A DNA stretch of 64,000 bases from Methylobacterium mesophilicum SR1.6/6 (GTDB taxonomy: Bacteria > Pseudomonadota > Alphaproteobacteria > Rhizobiales > Beijerinckiaceae): contig NZ_CP043538.1 in assembly GCF_000364445.2 (NCBI RefSeq), positions 4,111,447 to 4,175,446 of the forward strand, in the 5' to 3' direction. Each line of letters begins with the position of its first letter. The stretch's first letter is position 1. Shown here piece after piece: positions 17,838 to 26,469 of the stretch. The notes beneath the pieces were generated by a model, which was not told the DNA's origin, searched no databases, and was given only the letters and a program-made list of their open reading frames with translations. Both the position numbers and the translations under genes were made by a program.

Positions 17838-18653
17838 ATGCGCCTGACCCGACGAGTCTCGCTCGCGTTCGCCCTTGGCGTGCTGACGCTTCTCCCCGCC
17901 GCCCGATCGGTTCGGGCGGAGGAGCCCGTGCTCGTCTTCGCGGCGGCGAGCCTGAAGAACGCCCTGGACGAGGCCTCGGCCGCCTGGGGCCGGCAGACCG
18001 GGAAAACGGCCCGCATCTCGTACGCGGGCTCCAACGCCCTGGCCAAGCAGATCGAGGCCGGGGCGCCGGCCGACCTGTTCATCTCGGCCGATCAGGCGTG
18101 GATGGATTATGTCGAGCGGGCGGGCTTGCTGAAGCCTGGGACGCGCAGCGACCTCCTGCGCAACGCGCTTGTCCTGGTCGCGCCCGGGCCCAGGAACGCC
18201 GGCTCCGATCCCCAGATGGCGCTGGCGCCGGACCTCGGCACCACGCTGACGAAGGCGCTGGGTGGCGGCAAGCTGGCGATGGCGACGATCGACGCGGTCC
18301 CGGCCGGCAAGTACGGAAAGGCCGCCCTGGAGAAACTCGGTGCCTGGGACGCCGTGAAGGGGCAGGTGGCGCAGGCCGAGAACGTCCGCGCCGCCCTGCT
18401 GCTGGTCGCCCGCGGCGAGGCGCCCCTCGGCATCGTGTACGCCACGGACGCGGCCGCCGACCCGAACGTCCACGTGGTCGCGACCTTCCCGGCCGACAGC
18501 CACCCGCCGATCGTCTATCCGGCCGCGCTGATCAAGGACTCGCGCAACCCGGATGCCGCCGGCCTGCTCGCGTATCTGCGCGGCCCGGCCGCCAGCGGCT
18601 TCTTCACGCGACAAGGCTTCACGGTGGTCGCCCAACCCGGCGCCAGCCAGTAA
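17838..18653 (+). CDS. modA: Molybdate ABC transporter, periplasmic binding protein
   Basis: ModA binds molybdate in the periplasm for the ModBC transporter. The 271-residue protein has a signal peptide (about residues 1-28, ending SVRAEE). The mature start VLVFAAASLKNALDEAS is typical, as are ISYAGSNALAKQIEAGAPAD and FISADQAWMDYVE. These cover the oxyanion-binding serines. The 3' end is 16 nt before the modB start. Molybdenum is needed by the NasA nitrate reductase encoded later in the window. Confidence 0.95.
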   Translation: MRLTRRVSLAFALGVLTLLPAARSVRAEEPVLVFAAASLKNALDEASAAWGRQTGKTARISYAGSNALAKQIEAGAPADLFISADQAWMDYVERAGLLKPGTRSDLLRNALVLVAPGPRNAGSDPQMALAPDLGTTLTKALGGGKLAMATIDAVPAGKYGKAALEKLGAWDAVKGQVAQAENVRAALLLVARGEAPLGIVYATDAAADPNVHVVATFPADSHPPIVYPAALIKDSRNPDAAGLLAYLRGPAASGFFTRQGFTVVAQPGASQ

Positions 18654-18669
18654 CGGCGCGCGCTCCGCC

Positions 18670-19362
18670 GTGCTCGGCCTGACCCCGGAGGAGTGGACCG
18701 CCGTCGCCTTGAGCCTGCGCGTGGCCACCGTGGCCACGCTCGCGAGCCTCGGCCCCGGCTTGGCGGTGGCGTGGCTGCTGGCCCGGCGCCGCTTCCCCGG
18801 CCGCGCCCTCCTCGACGGCCTGGTCCACCTGCCGCTGATCCTGCCGCCCGTGGTGACCGGCTACCTGCTCCTCCTCCTCCTCGGGCGGCGCGGGACGCTG
18901 GGGGCCGCCCTCGCGGAAATCGGGATCGTGTTCTCGTTCCGGTGGACCGGCGCGGCACTCGCCTGCGCGGTGATGGGGTTCCCCTTGATGGTGCGGGCGA
19001 TGCGCCTGTCCATCGAGGCGGTGGACCGTCGGCTCGAGCAGGCGGCGGCGACGCTGGGGGCACGGCCGCTCGCCGTGTTCGTCACCGTGACGCTGCCGCT
19101 CAGCCTGCCGGGCTGCATCGCGGGCGCCGTGCTGGCCTTCGCCAAGGCGATGGGGGAATTCGGCGCGACCATCACGTTCGTGTCGAACATCCCGGGCGAG
19201 ACCCAGACTTTGCCCTCGGCGATCTACACGCTGACCCAGGTTCCGGGCGGCGAGGGTCCGGCCCTGCGCCTCACCCTGGTGTCGATCGCCGTGTCGGTCA
19301 CGGCCCTGCTGGTGTCGGAGTTTCTGGCCGCCAGGGCCGGGCGGCGGCTGGGAGCCGGCTGA
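18670..19362 (+). CDS. modB: Molybdate ABC transporter permease
   Basis: Inner-membrane subunit of the molybdate transporter. I start it at GTG 18670, giving 230 residues, the normal ModB length, opening with LGLTPEEWTAVALSLRVATV. The frame is open further upstream but overlaps modA. About five membrane helices are seen. The permease loop EQAAATLGARPLAVFVTVTL and the ModB-typical AFAKAMGEFGATITFVSNIP, with GETQTLPSAIY, are clear. It is not followed directly by modC, because a GST gene on the other strand intervenes. Confidence 0.93.
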   Translation: MLGLTPEEWTAVALSLRVATVATLASLGPGLAVAWLLARRRFPGRALLDGLVHLPLILPPVVTGYLLLLLLGRRGTLGAALAEIGIVFSFRWTGAALACAVMGFPLMVRAMRLSIEAVDRRLEQAAATLGARPLAVFVTVTLPLSLPGCIAGAVLAFAKAMGEFGATITFVSNIPGETQTLPSAIYTLTQVPGGEGPALRLTLVSIAVSVTALLVSEFLAARAGRRLGAG

Positions 19363-19425
19363 GTGGCGGCGCGGGCGCGGCGATCCCGATCCGCGGACGG
19401 GCGCGGGGACGCTGGGCAGGTTTGC

Positions 19426-20082
19426 TCACGCATACGCGTAGGGACCGCCGGCCTGCAGCGCCCGGCCATAGGCGGGACGGTCGTGGATGCGGGCGAGCCA
19501 CGCCGTGACGCGCGGGCCCGCACCGGTGCCGCGCGCCGCGAAGGCTTCCAGGGGGAAGCTCATCATGATGTCGGCGGCGGTGAAGTCCGCACCGCAGAAG
19601 TAGGGCCGGTCGGCGAGTTCCGCCTCCCAGTAGGCCGCGTGCCGGCGCAGGTCCGGATCGACGAAGCCCTGGAGCACGCGGTCAGCGATCCGGCGGACCA
19701 GCGGGCGCAGCAGCCGGGGGCTGCCCGGGGCGAGGCGGGAGAAGATCAGCTTGAGCAGCAGCGGCGGCATCGCCGACCCTTCCGCGTAATGGAGCCAGTA
19801 GGTGTAGCGCGCGTGGGCCTCGGTGCCCTCGGTCGGCACCAGCAGACCGCCGGCCTTCGCGGTCAGATAGGTGACGATGGCACCGGTCTCGGCGACCACG
19901 CGCCCCGCGTCGGTGATCACCGGCGACTTGCCCAGCGGATGGATCGCCAGGAGTTCGGGCGGGGCCCGGAGGGTGCGGGGATCGCGCGCGTAGCGCTGCA
20001 CCCGGTAGGGCAGGCCGAGTTCCTCCAGCAGCCACAGCACGCGCTGCGAGCGACTGTTCTCGAGATGGTGGACCGTGATCAT
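19426..20082 (-). CDS. Glutathione S-transferase family protein
   Basis: A 218-residue protein with an N-terminal thioredoxin-like domain. It opens MITVHHLENSRSQRVLWLLE, where the Ser of the SRSQR segment is the likely glutathione-activating residue. Next come the cis-Pro region (GKSPVITDAGRVVAETGAI) and a helical C-terminal domain. It resembles bacterial GSTs of the type often called YibF/Gst-like. Its substrate is unknown. It lies between modB and modC on the opposite strand. Confidence 0.85.
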   Translation of the reverse strand: MITVHHLENSRSQRVLWLLEELGLPYRVQRYARDPRTLRAPPELLAIHPLGKSPVITDAGRVVAETGAIVTYLTAKAGGLLVPTEGTEAHARYTYWLHYAEGSAMPPLLLKLIFSRLAPGSPRLLRPLVRRIADRVLQGFVDPDLRRHAAYWEAELADRPYFCGADFTAADIMMSFPLEAFAARGTGAGPRVTAWLARIHDRPAYGRALQAGGPYAYA

Positions 20083-20144
20083 GGCGGGCGCGTCCGGGCC
20101 GGCGCCGTCTCGCGCCGCGTCCCGTGTTATCCGAGAGGCGCCGC

Positions 20145-21248
20145 GTGAGCATCCAGGTCGACGTCGAGCTCCGGCGCGGCGCCTTCACCCTGGCGGCGGC
20201 CTTCGAGGCCGGGCCGGGGCTGACCGCCCTGTTCGGGCGCTCGGGCTCGGGCAAGACGACGCTGATCGACCTGATCGCGGGGCTCGCCAGACCGGATCGG
20301 GGCCGGATCGTCGCCGACGGGACCGTGCTGGTCGACGGCGCGGCGCGGATCTTCCTGCCGCCGCACCGGCGGCGGATCGGCGTGGTCTTCCAGGATGCGC
20401 GGCTGTTCCCGCATCTGAGCGTGCGGAGCAATCTCGGCTACGGCCGCGCCTTCGCCCGTCGGCCCAAGGATCCGGCCACCTTCGCGGCGGTGACCGGCAT
20501 GCTCGGCATCGACCCTCTCCTGGACCGGCGGCCGGACGGCCTCTCGGGGGGCGAGCGCCAGCGGGTCGCGATCGGGCGCGCGCTGCTCGCAGGGCCACGC
20601 CTCCTGCTGATGGATGAACCGCTGGCGGCTCTGGACGAGGCCCGCAAAGCCGAGATCCTTCCGTACATCGAGCGCCTGCGCGACGAGGCCGGCGTGCCGA
20701 TCGTCTACGTGAGCCACGCCGTCTCGGAGGTGGCGCGGCTCGCCACCACGGTGGTCGTCCTCGAAGCGGGGCGCGTGGCCGCCGCCGGACCCGCCGAGGC
20801 GATCCTGCGCCGGGCCGACCTCGTGCCCGTCCACGAGGCGGAGGCCGGCGCGCTCCTCGACATGCTGGTGACGGAGCGCGATGCGCAGACCGGCCTCACG
20901 CGCCTGACCGGGACCGCCGGGGAGCTGCTGGTGCCGGGACTGTCGCGCCCGGCCGGGACGCGGTTGCGGATCCGGATCCCCGCGCGGGACGTCTTGGTGG
21001 CCACCGAGCGGCCGCGGGGGCTCAGCGCGCGCAACATCCTGGCCGGTCAGGTCTGCGGGTTGAGCCCGTCAGGATCCGAGATGGCCGTGGAGATCGACTG
21101 CAACGGCGCGCGCCTCGTGGCGCGGCTGACGGCGGCCGCTTCCCGCGAGCTGGCTCTGGACATCGGGCGCCCCGTCTACGCGGTGGTGAAGAGCGCCGCC
21201 TTCGACCCGGCGGGGATCGGCCTGGTGCGCGCGCCGGTCACGATCTGA
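20145..21248 (+). CDS. modC: Molybdate ABC transporter ATP-binding protein
   Basis: ATPase of the molybdate transporter, 367 residues from GTG 20145, which has GAGAGG upstream. A GTG at 20124 is an alternative start. Walker A is GRSGSGKTTL, the signature is LSGGERQRVAIGRALL, and Walker B is LLLMDEPLAALDEARK. The C-terminal part (about 290-367) is a molybdate-binding MOP/TOBE domain, which separates ModC from other ABC ATPases. modA and modB lie upstream, separated by the GST gene on the opposite strand. Confidence 0.93.
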   Translation: MSIQVDVELRRGAFTLAAAFEAGPGLTALFGRSGSGKTTLIDLIAGLARPDRGRIVADGTVLVDGAARIFLPPHRRRIGVVFQDARLFPHLSVRSNLGYGRAFARRPKDPATFAAVTGMLGIDPLLDRRPDGLSGGERQRVAIGRALLAGPRLLLMDEPLAALDEARKAEILPYIERLRDEAGVPIVYVSHAVSEVARLATTVVVLEAGRVAAAGPAEAILRRADLVPVHEAEAGALLDMLVTERDAQTGLTRLTGTAGELLVPGLSRPAGTRLRIRIPARDVLVATERPRGLSARNILAGQVCGLSPSGSEMAVEIDCNGARLVARLTAAASRELALDIGRPVYAVVKSAAFDPAGIGLVRAPVTI

Positions 21249-21283
21249 CGACGCTCTGGCATCGCCGGCTGGATAGCCGCGTT

Positions 21284-21311
21284 CGGGCGGCGCGGCGCGG
21301 GCAGCCGCCCG
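21284..21311. terminator. Hairpin between modC and the microprotein gene
   Basis: CGGGCGGC (21284-21291) and GCCGCCCG (21304-21311) form a perfect 8-bp stem with a 12-nt loop, between two convergent genes. It has no T tract on either strand, so termination is only plausible. Confidence 0.35.
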
Positions 21312-21419
21312 TCACCCCATCTGGGTCAGCAGCGTGAAGGCGCCGAAGATCAGGACCGCGCCCACGGAGGCGGCCAGCAGAATCAGGGCGGCGCGCGATT
21401 CCCGCAACTCCGGCGACAT
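21312..21419 (-). CDS. 35-residue single-span membrane microprotein
   Basis: It reads MSPELRESRAALILLAASVG and then AVLIFGAFTLLTQMG, starting at 21419. A very strong ribosome site (GGGAGGGG) ends 3 nt before the ATG. Residues 10-31 form one hydrophobic helix, with a charged N-terminus probably in the cytoplasm. It is convergent with modC. No family is recognised. The ribosome site and the clean membrane helix are the reasons to call it. Confidence 0.55.
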   Translation of the reverse strand: MSPELRESRAALILLAASVGAVLIFGAFTLLTQMG

Positions 21420-21734
21420 GAGCCCCTCCCGTCTCGGCACGCGTTGGATCGCGGCACGGCAACGGTGACGTTCGCATCGATCCGGCGGGCTGTCGACACG
21501 GGTAGCCGTAACGCCGCGCGCACTTTGTCCGAGCCGGCACCGCTTTTGACCGGTGGCGGCGCGCGGGCTGATCCCGCGTCGATCGCGCAGGTCGAGGGCT
21601 GAGTTCGTGACGGGAGGGGCCCTGAAGGAAGATGGCCGATGCGACGCTGAACCATCGCCTACTCCTGGGCGCTTAACCGCCTTCGCGGAGGCGGACGGAA
21701 AGGGCGATTGACGGAGACGGAGGAACGTGACCAT

Positions 21735-21756
21735 GTTTGTACCGATCGGTACAAAC
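21735..21756. promoter_or_regulatory. Perfect 22-bp palindrome, likely TetR operator
   Basis: GTTTGTACCGATCGGTACAAAC is fully self-complementary. It lies 17 nt before the DUF1348 gene and overlaps the -10 region of a candidate promoter with -35 TTGACG at 21708-21713. A TetR-type regulator is encoded two genes downstream, so auto-repression is the simple reading (inferred). Confidence 0.75.
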
Positions 21757-21772
21757 CTCGGAGCAACGTCCC

Positions 21773-22240
21773 ATGTCGGATCGCCCGCCCTTCCCGCCCT
21801 TCACCGCCGAGACCGCGGCCCAGAAGGCCCGCATGGCCGAGGATGCCTGGAACGGGCGCGATCCCGAGCGCGTCTCGCTCGCCTATACGCCGGACAGCGT
21901 CTGGCGGAACCGAAGCGAGTTCTTCACCGGCCGCGAGGCCATCGTCGCCTTCCTCCAGCGCAAGTGGACGAAGGAGCTCGACTACCGGCTGATCAAGGAG
22001 CTCTGGACCTTCGGGGGCGACCGCATCGCCGTGCGCTTCGCCTACGAGTGGCACGACGCCGAGGGACGCTGGTTCCGCTCCTACGGCAACGAGAACTGGG
22101 AGTTCGACGCGCGCGGTTTGATGCGCCGCCGGATCGCGAGCATCAACGATCTGCCGATCCCGGAGGCCGAGCGAAAGTTCCACTGGCCGCTGGGCCGGCG
22201 CCCCGACGACCATCCGGGCCTCAGCGATCTCGGTCTCTGA
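21773..22240 (+). CDS. DUF1348 / nuclear transport factor 2-like protein
   Basis: A 155-residue SnoaL/NTF2-fold protein of the DUF1348 type. Typical phrases are [52 protein letters not shown] and [15 protein letters not shown]. The C-terminus (HPGLSDLGL) is also characteristic. The biochemical function of the family is not established. ATG 21773 has GGAG upstream. A tetR gene follows after 5 nt, and a perfect palindrome lies upstream, so the pair appears to be one regulated operon. Confidence 0.88.
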   Translation: MSDRPPFPPFTAETAAQKARMAEDAWNGRDPERVSLAYTPDSVWRNRSEFFTGREAIVAFLQRKWTKELDYRLIKELWTFGGDRIAVRFAYEWHDAEGRWFRSYGNENWEFDARGLMRRRIASINDLPIPEAERKFHWPLGRRPDDHPGLSDLGL

Positions 22241-22245
22241 CGGCG

Positions 22246-22797
22246 GTGAGCGGCCGTGCCGGTCTGCTGCCCGTGCTCGCGGAGGTGTTTCGCGCGCACG
22301 GCTACGAGGGCGCGAGCCTGACGCTGATCAGCCGGGCGACGGGCCTCGGCAAGGGCAGCCTGTACAACCTCTTCCCCGACGGGAAGGCCGAGATGGCCGC
22401 CTGCGTGCTGGCCGAGATCGACGCGTGGTTCGAGACCAACCTGTACGCACCCCTGCGCGAGGCCGAGCACCCCGACGAGGCTGTGTCGACCATGTTCGAC
22501 GCCGTCGAGACGTACTTCCGGTCCGGCCGGCGGGTCTGTCTTGTGGGGGTCGTGGCCCTCGGCTCGGAGCGCGACCGTTTCGCCGAGGCGGTGCGGAGCT
22601 ACTTCGCGCGCTGGGTCGCGGCGCTGGCCGAGGCCCTGCGGCGGTCCGGCCGGGACCCGGTGGCGAGCACCGCCCTGGCCGAGGAGGTTGTCGCCCAGAT
22701 CCAGGGGGCGATCGTCCTGGCCCGCGCCCTCGACGAGCCGGCGGTGTTCACCCGGGCGATGACGGCGCTGAAAGGAAGGGTGGCCGCCGCTGGCTGA
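22246..22797 (+). CDS. TetR/AcrR family transcriptional regulator
   Basis: A 183-residue protein from GTG 22246. The N-terminal helix-turn-helix (about 10-50) reads GYEGASLTLISRATGLGKGS, then LYNLFPDGKAEM, matching the TetR pattern. The helical C-terminal ligand domain (about 60-183) resembles the group with LVGVVALGSERDRFAEAV. It starts 5 nt after the DUF1348 stop, so translation is probably coupled. The 22-bp palindrome at 21735 is the likely operator. The ligand is unknown. Confidence 0.85.
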   Translation: MSGRAGLLPVLAEVFRAHGYEGASLTLISRATGLGKGSLYNLFPDGKAEMAACVLAEIDAWFETNLYAPLREAEHPDEAVSTMFDAVETYFRSGRRVCLVGVVALGSERDRFAEAVRSYFARWVAALAEALRRSGRDPVASTALAEEVVAQIQGAIVLARALDEPAVFTRAMTALKGRVAAAG

Positions 22798-22818
22798 GCG
22801 GCGCGGCGGCCCGGTGCC

Positions 22819-23979
22819 TCACGCGGCGGTGCGGCGCTCCACCATCCGCGCCAGGAAGGCGCTGCCGATCGGGATGATCGAGTCGTCGAAGTTGTAGCCG
22901 GCATTGTGCAGGCCGGGGCCCGGGTTGGCGCCGAGCCAGACATAGGCGCCCGGCACCGCCATGGTCATGTCGGCGAAGTCCTCGCTGCCCATCTTCGGGA
23001 CCACGTTCGCCTCGACCTTGTCGGCCCCGAGCAGCTCGGTGGCGACCTCGGTGGCCGCGGCAGCCTGCTCGGGGGCGTTCTCCAGCACGGAGAACACGTC
23101 CTGCAGGTCGACTGTGACCTCGGCGCCGTAGGCCGCCGCGAAGCCCGCCGCCAGCTCGCGCATGCGGGTGCCGGCGAGCGCGCGGGTCTCCTTGTCGAAG
23201 GTCCGGATCGTGCCGGCGAGATGCGCCGTCTCGGGGATGACGTTGTAGGCGGAGCCCGCCTCGATCCGGGTGATCGACAGCACGATGGACTTCAGCGGGT
23301 CGGCGTTGCGCGAGACGATCGACTGCAGCGCCTGGGCGAGGCCGGCGGCGACGATGATCGGGTCGGTGCCCCGGTGCGGCTGGGCGGCGTGGATGCCCTT
23401 GCCGCGGATGTGGATGTCGAAGAAATCCGCCGCCGCCATGATCGGGCCGGGCCGCAGCTTGATCATGCCGTGGCCGCCGCCCGGCTGGTTGTGCAGGCCG
23501 TAGATCTCGTCGCAGGGGAACTTCTCGAAGAGGCCGTCCTTCAGCATGGCCCGGGCGCCGCCGCGCCCCTCCTCGGCCGGCTGGAACACGAACACCGCGG
23601 TGCCGTCGAAGTCGCGGGTCTCGGCGAGGTAGCGCGCCGCGCCCAGCAGCATCGTGGTGTGGCCGTCATGGCCGCAGGCGTGCATCTTGCCCGCATAGGT
23701 CGAGCGGTAGGGGAGGTTGGTCTCCTCCTCGATGGGCAGGGCGTCCATGTCGGCGCGCAGGCCGATCCGGCGGCCGTTGTCGGTGCGGCCCTTGAGCAGC
23801 CCGACCACGCCCGTGCCGCCGATCCCGCGATGCACCTCGCAGCCGAGCTTCTCCAGCATGTCGGCCACGATGCCGGCGGTGCGCACCTCCTCGAAGCCGA
23901 GCTCCGGATGGGCGTGCAGGTCGCGGCGGAGCGCCGTCAGCTCGTCGGCATAGGTCTGGATGCGGTCGATCGGGCTCAT
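22819..23979 (-). CDS. M20 family amidohydrolase (hippurate hydrolase-like)
   Basis: A 386-residue metallopeptidase of the M20D type (hippurate, indole-acetyl-amino-acid or N-acyl-amino-acid hydrolases). Metal-site motifs are visible: LRRDLHAHPELGFEE, LRADMDALPI, HACGHDGHTTMLLGAA and FQPAEEGRGGARAM. The C-terminal NVVPKMGSEDFADM completes the site. ATG 23979 overlaps the stop of the upstream DUF482 gene by 4 nt, so the two are translationally coupled. The substrate cannot be read from the sequence. Confidence 0.92.
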   Translation of the reverse strand: MSPIDRIQTYADELTALRRDLHAHPELGFEEVRTAGIVADMLEKLGCEVHRGIGGTGVVGLLKGRTDNGRRIGLRADMDALPIEEETNLPYRSTYAGKMHACGHDGHTTMLLGAARYLAETRDFDGTAVFVFQPAEEGRGGARAMLKDGLFEKFPCDEIYGLHNQPGGGHGMIKLRPGPIMAAADFFDIHIRGKGIHAAQPHRGTDPIIVAAGLAQALQSIVSRNADPLKSIVLSITRIEAGSAYNVIPETAHLAGTIRTFDKETRALAGTRMRELAAGFAAAYGAEVTVDLQDVFSVLENAPEQAAAATEVATELLGADKVEANVVPKMGSEDFADMTMAVPGAYVWLGANPGPGLHNAGYNFDDSIIPIGSAFLARMVERRTAA

Positions 23980-25259
23980 GTCTCGGAACTCTCGGGGGGA
24001 CTTGCGGGAGGAGTGTCGGGGGACGGCGTCGCGGCGGGTGCGCAGGCGCTGCCCGAGTCGGTGCGCCGGAACGGCGTGAGCGTGTCGAGGACGTCCACCG
24101 CCTCGGCGACGTGGGCGCGCTCCCGCTGCAAGTAATCGGCCACCGCGCGGCGCAGCGCCGGGTCGGCGATGTCGTGGGCCGAGCGCATCAGGACCGGCCG
24201 GTAGCCGCGGGCGAGCTTGTGCTCCCCCTGCGCGCCGGCCTCGACGCGCGTCAGGCCCCGGGCGATCGCGAAATCGATCGCCTGGTAGTAGCAGACCTCG
24301 AAGTGCAGGAACGGGTGGTCCTCGATGCAGCCCCAGTTCCGGCCGTAGAGCGCCGTGTCGCCGATCAGGTTGATGGCGCCGGCGATGTAGGCGCCGTCGC
24401 GCTTCGCCATCACCAGGAGCACCCTGTCGGCCATGCGCTCGGTCAGGAGCGAGAAGAACCGGCGGTTCAGGTAGGGTCGGCCCCACTTCCGCGAGCCCGT
24501 GTCCGTGTAGAAGTCGTAGAACGCGTCCCAATGGGCCTCGGTGATGGCGGCGCCGGTCAGGTGCTCCACGGTGATCCCGGGGGCGAGGGCGTCGCGGCGC
24601 TCCTTGCGGATGGTCTTGCGCTTGCGCGAGGCGAGGGCGGCCAGGAAGTCGTCGAAGGTCGCGTAGCCGTCGTTCTCCCAATGGAACTGCTGGTCGGTGC
24701 GCAGCAGGAACCCGGCGGCGCCGGCCCGGTCCCACTCGGCCTCGCGCATGAACGTGACGTGGATCGAGGAGGCCTTGGTCTCGCCCCGCAGCGCCCGCAG
24801 GCCCGCCACGAGGCCGGCGGTGGCCTCGTCCGGATCCGCGCCAGGGGCGATCAGGAAGCGCGGGCCGGTCACCGGCGTGAACGGCACGCTCACCTGGAGC
24901 TTCGGGTAGTACGATCCGCCGGCGCGCTCGTAGGCGTCGGCCCAGCCGTGATCGAACACGTACTCGCCCTGGCTGTGCGATTTCAGGTAGCAGGGCACGA
25001 CGCCGAGGCGCTGGCCGTCGCGCTCCACCGAGACGTGGAGCGGCAGCCAGCCGGTCCGGCGGGAGACGCAGCCGGAATCCTCCAGCGCCGACAGGAAGGC
25101 GTGCGAGAGGAACGGGTTGTGGGTCTCGTCGCCCCCCGCCAGGGTCTCGGGGGAGAAGGCGCAGGCATCCCAGTCCGCGGCGCCGATCTCCTTCAATCCG
25201 GGCAGCGCCCGCACGGTGAGCGTGGGGGATTCCGGCGTCGGCCCGGGTGCGTGCTTCAT
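23976..25259 (-). CDS. GNAT-like acyltransferase of the DUF482 / FemAB-related family
   Basis: A 427-residue protein. It has the DUF482 pattern: NPFLSHAFLSALEDSGCVSR, HSQGEYVFDHGWADAYERAG, YYPKLQVSVPFTPVTGPR and LEVCYYQAIDFAIARGL-like text near the C-terminus (FEVCYYQAIDFAIARGLTRV). The fold is two GNAT-like halves. It is often annotated as a peptidoglycan-biosynthesis related protein, but no activity is established. The C-terminal 25 residues are Pro/Ser/Thr-rich. Its stop overlaps the M20 gene start, which suggests linked function. Confidence 0.85.
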   Translation of the reverse strand: MKHAPGPTPESPTLTVRALPGLKEIGAADWDACAFSPETLAGGDETHNPFLSHAFLSALEDSGCVSRRTGWLPLHVSVERDGQRLGVVPCYLKSHSQGEYVFDHGWADAYERAGGSYYPKLQVSVPFTPVTGPRFLIAPGADPDEATAGLVAGLRALRGETKASSIHVTFMREAEWDRAGAAGFLLRTDQQFHWENDGYATFDDFLAALASRKRKTIRKERRDALAPGITVEHLTGAAITEAHWDAFYDFYTDTGSRKWGRPYLNRRFFSLLTERMADRVLLVMAKRDGAYIAGAINLIGDTALYGRNWGCIEDHPFLHFEVCYYQAIDFAIARGLTRVEAGAQGEHKLARGYRPVLMRSAHDIADPALRRAVADYLQRERAHVAEAVDVLDTLTPFRRTDSGSACAPAATPSPDTPPASPPESSET

Positions 25260-25717
25260 GTCCCCGAGTCTAGCCGGTGTCCGGGGCGGGGCAAGCGGGC
25301 GGATGCGCGCGGCGGCGATGGCAGCCTTGTCAGATGGCCGCGGACGTCACACCGTTTCCTGGCCGAATCCGGGTACGCGACTCGGCACGATGGCCCGGCA
25401 CGCCTCAGACCCCGGCATCGGCAGGGTGGCCGACCGGTCTTCGCCGGACGATTTCGTCGAGGATGTCCTGTGCGAGAAGAGCAATCTCGACACGCAGGAT
25501 ACGAACGTGCCGGGTACGATCGTCGTCTCGACTGCGCTCGGTTCGCCTGGGCCGCGGGTGACGTGATATCCGGGTCGGGCGGGCCGGACCTTGCCCTACC
25601 GGATCGTCTCAATCGAAGCCGATCCGAAGGTGCGGGACGATGTTCTTCAGACACCGGCCGCCCGGGCTCAGCTGCGCGGCCCCGGGATGACCGAGGCGAG
25701 GCCGGAGGCCAGCCTGA
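25260..25717. other. Intergenic gap, no supported gene
   Basis: This 458-nt gap lies between the DUF482 gene start and the glycerophosphodiesterase stop. Frames of 94-149 codons exist on both strands, but they are Arg/Pro/Ser-rich with no ribosome site or recognisable pattern. I see no RNA gene or repeat. Confidence 0.5.
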
Positions 25718-26467
25718 TCACGGCACGAAGCCCTCGAACACCATCTGGTCCGCGTGCGCGCCCGCGCGGGCGCGCTGCTCCTCGCTCCGCACCGTCCAGG
25801 TCATCACGGGGATCCGGCCGAGCAGCCGGCACAGGTAGGTCGGCGCGCAGGGCAGGTCGTCCACCCGCCAGGACAGGAAGTCCGGCCGGGTCTCGGCGAA
25901 GTGCAGGAGGTTGGACAGGGCGAGCCGCGCGCTCGGCGGCAGCGCCGCGTAGGCCGGATCGTCCTGAGTGGTCTCCGCCACGATGCCCCGCGGGATCGTC
26001 GGCGGGCACAGGTCGCGCAGCGCCGCGACCACCTGCGGATCGAAAGATTTCAGCGCCACCGGCCCGTCGCAGGCCGCCGCGACCGCGGCGGCGCGGGTCG
26101 CGAGCCGCAGGTCGCCGTCGTAGCGGGACTTCACCTCGATCACGACCGGCACGGCCCCGGCCACCGCCGCCAGGAAGGCCGGGAGCGTCGGGATCGTCTC
26201 CGCGGAGCCGGCCACCGCGAGGCGCCCGAGCTCGGCCGCGGAAAGCTCCGCCACCGCCGCGCTCGCCCCGGTCAGCCGCCCCAGGGCGGCGTCGTGGAAG
26301 ACCATCGCCTCGCCGTCGGCGCTCAGCTGCACGTCGCACTCGATGGCGAAGCCGCCCGCGACGGCCGCCCGGGCAGCCGCCAGCGTGTTCTCCGGCCGGC
26401 CCGCGGCCCGGTCGTGCAACCCGCGATGCGCGATCGGCCGCGCGGTGAGCCAGTCGGGGACGGCCAC
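25718..26467 (-). CDS. Glycerophosphodiester phosphodiesterase
   Basis: A 249-residue GDPD enzyme that would hydrolyse glycerophosphodiesters to glycerol-3-phosphate and an alcohol. Catalytic and metal motifs are present: IAHRGLHD, PENTLAA, FAIECDVQLSADGEAMVFHD (with the second His) and VPVVIEVK. The start is GTG 26467, just 2 nt after the RidA stop, so the two genes are coupled. No signal peptide is seen, so it is cytoplasmic (UgpQ-like). Confidence 0.92.
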   Translation of the reverse strand: MAVPDWLTARPIAHRGLHDRAAGRPENTLAAARAAVAGGFAIECDVQLSADGEAMVFHDAALGRLTGASAAVAELSAAELGRLAVAGSAETIPTLPAFLAAVAGAVPVVIEVKSRYDGDLRLATRAAAVAAACDGPVALKSFDPQVVAALRDLCPPTIPRGIVAETTQDDPAYAALPPSARLALSNLLHFAETRPDFLSWRVDDLPCAPTYLCRLLGRIPVMTWTVRSEEQRARAGAHADQMVFEGFVP

Positions 26468-26469
26468 CC

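Noticed and set aside
25256..25654. 132-codon frame on the minus strand in the gap before the DUF482 gene
   Set aside because: It is Arg/Pro/Cys-rich, has no ribosome site, and shows no fold-like pattern.
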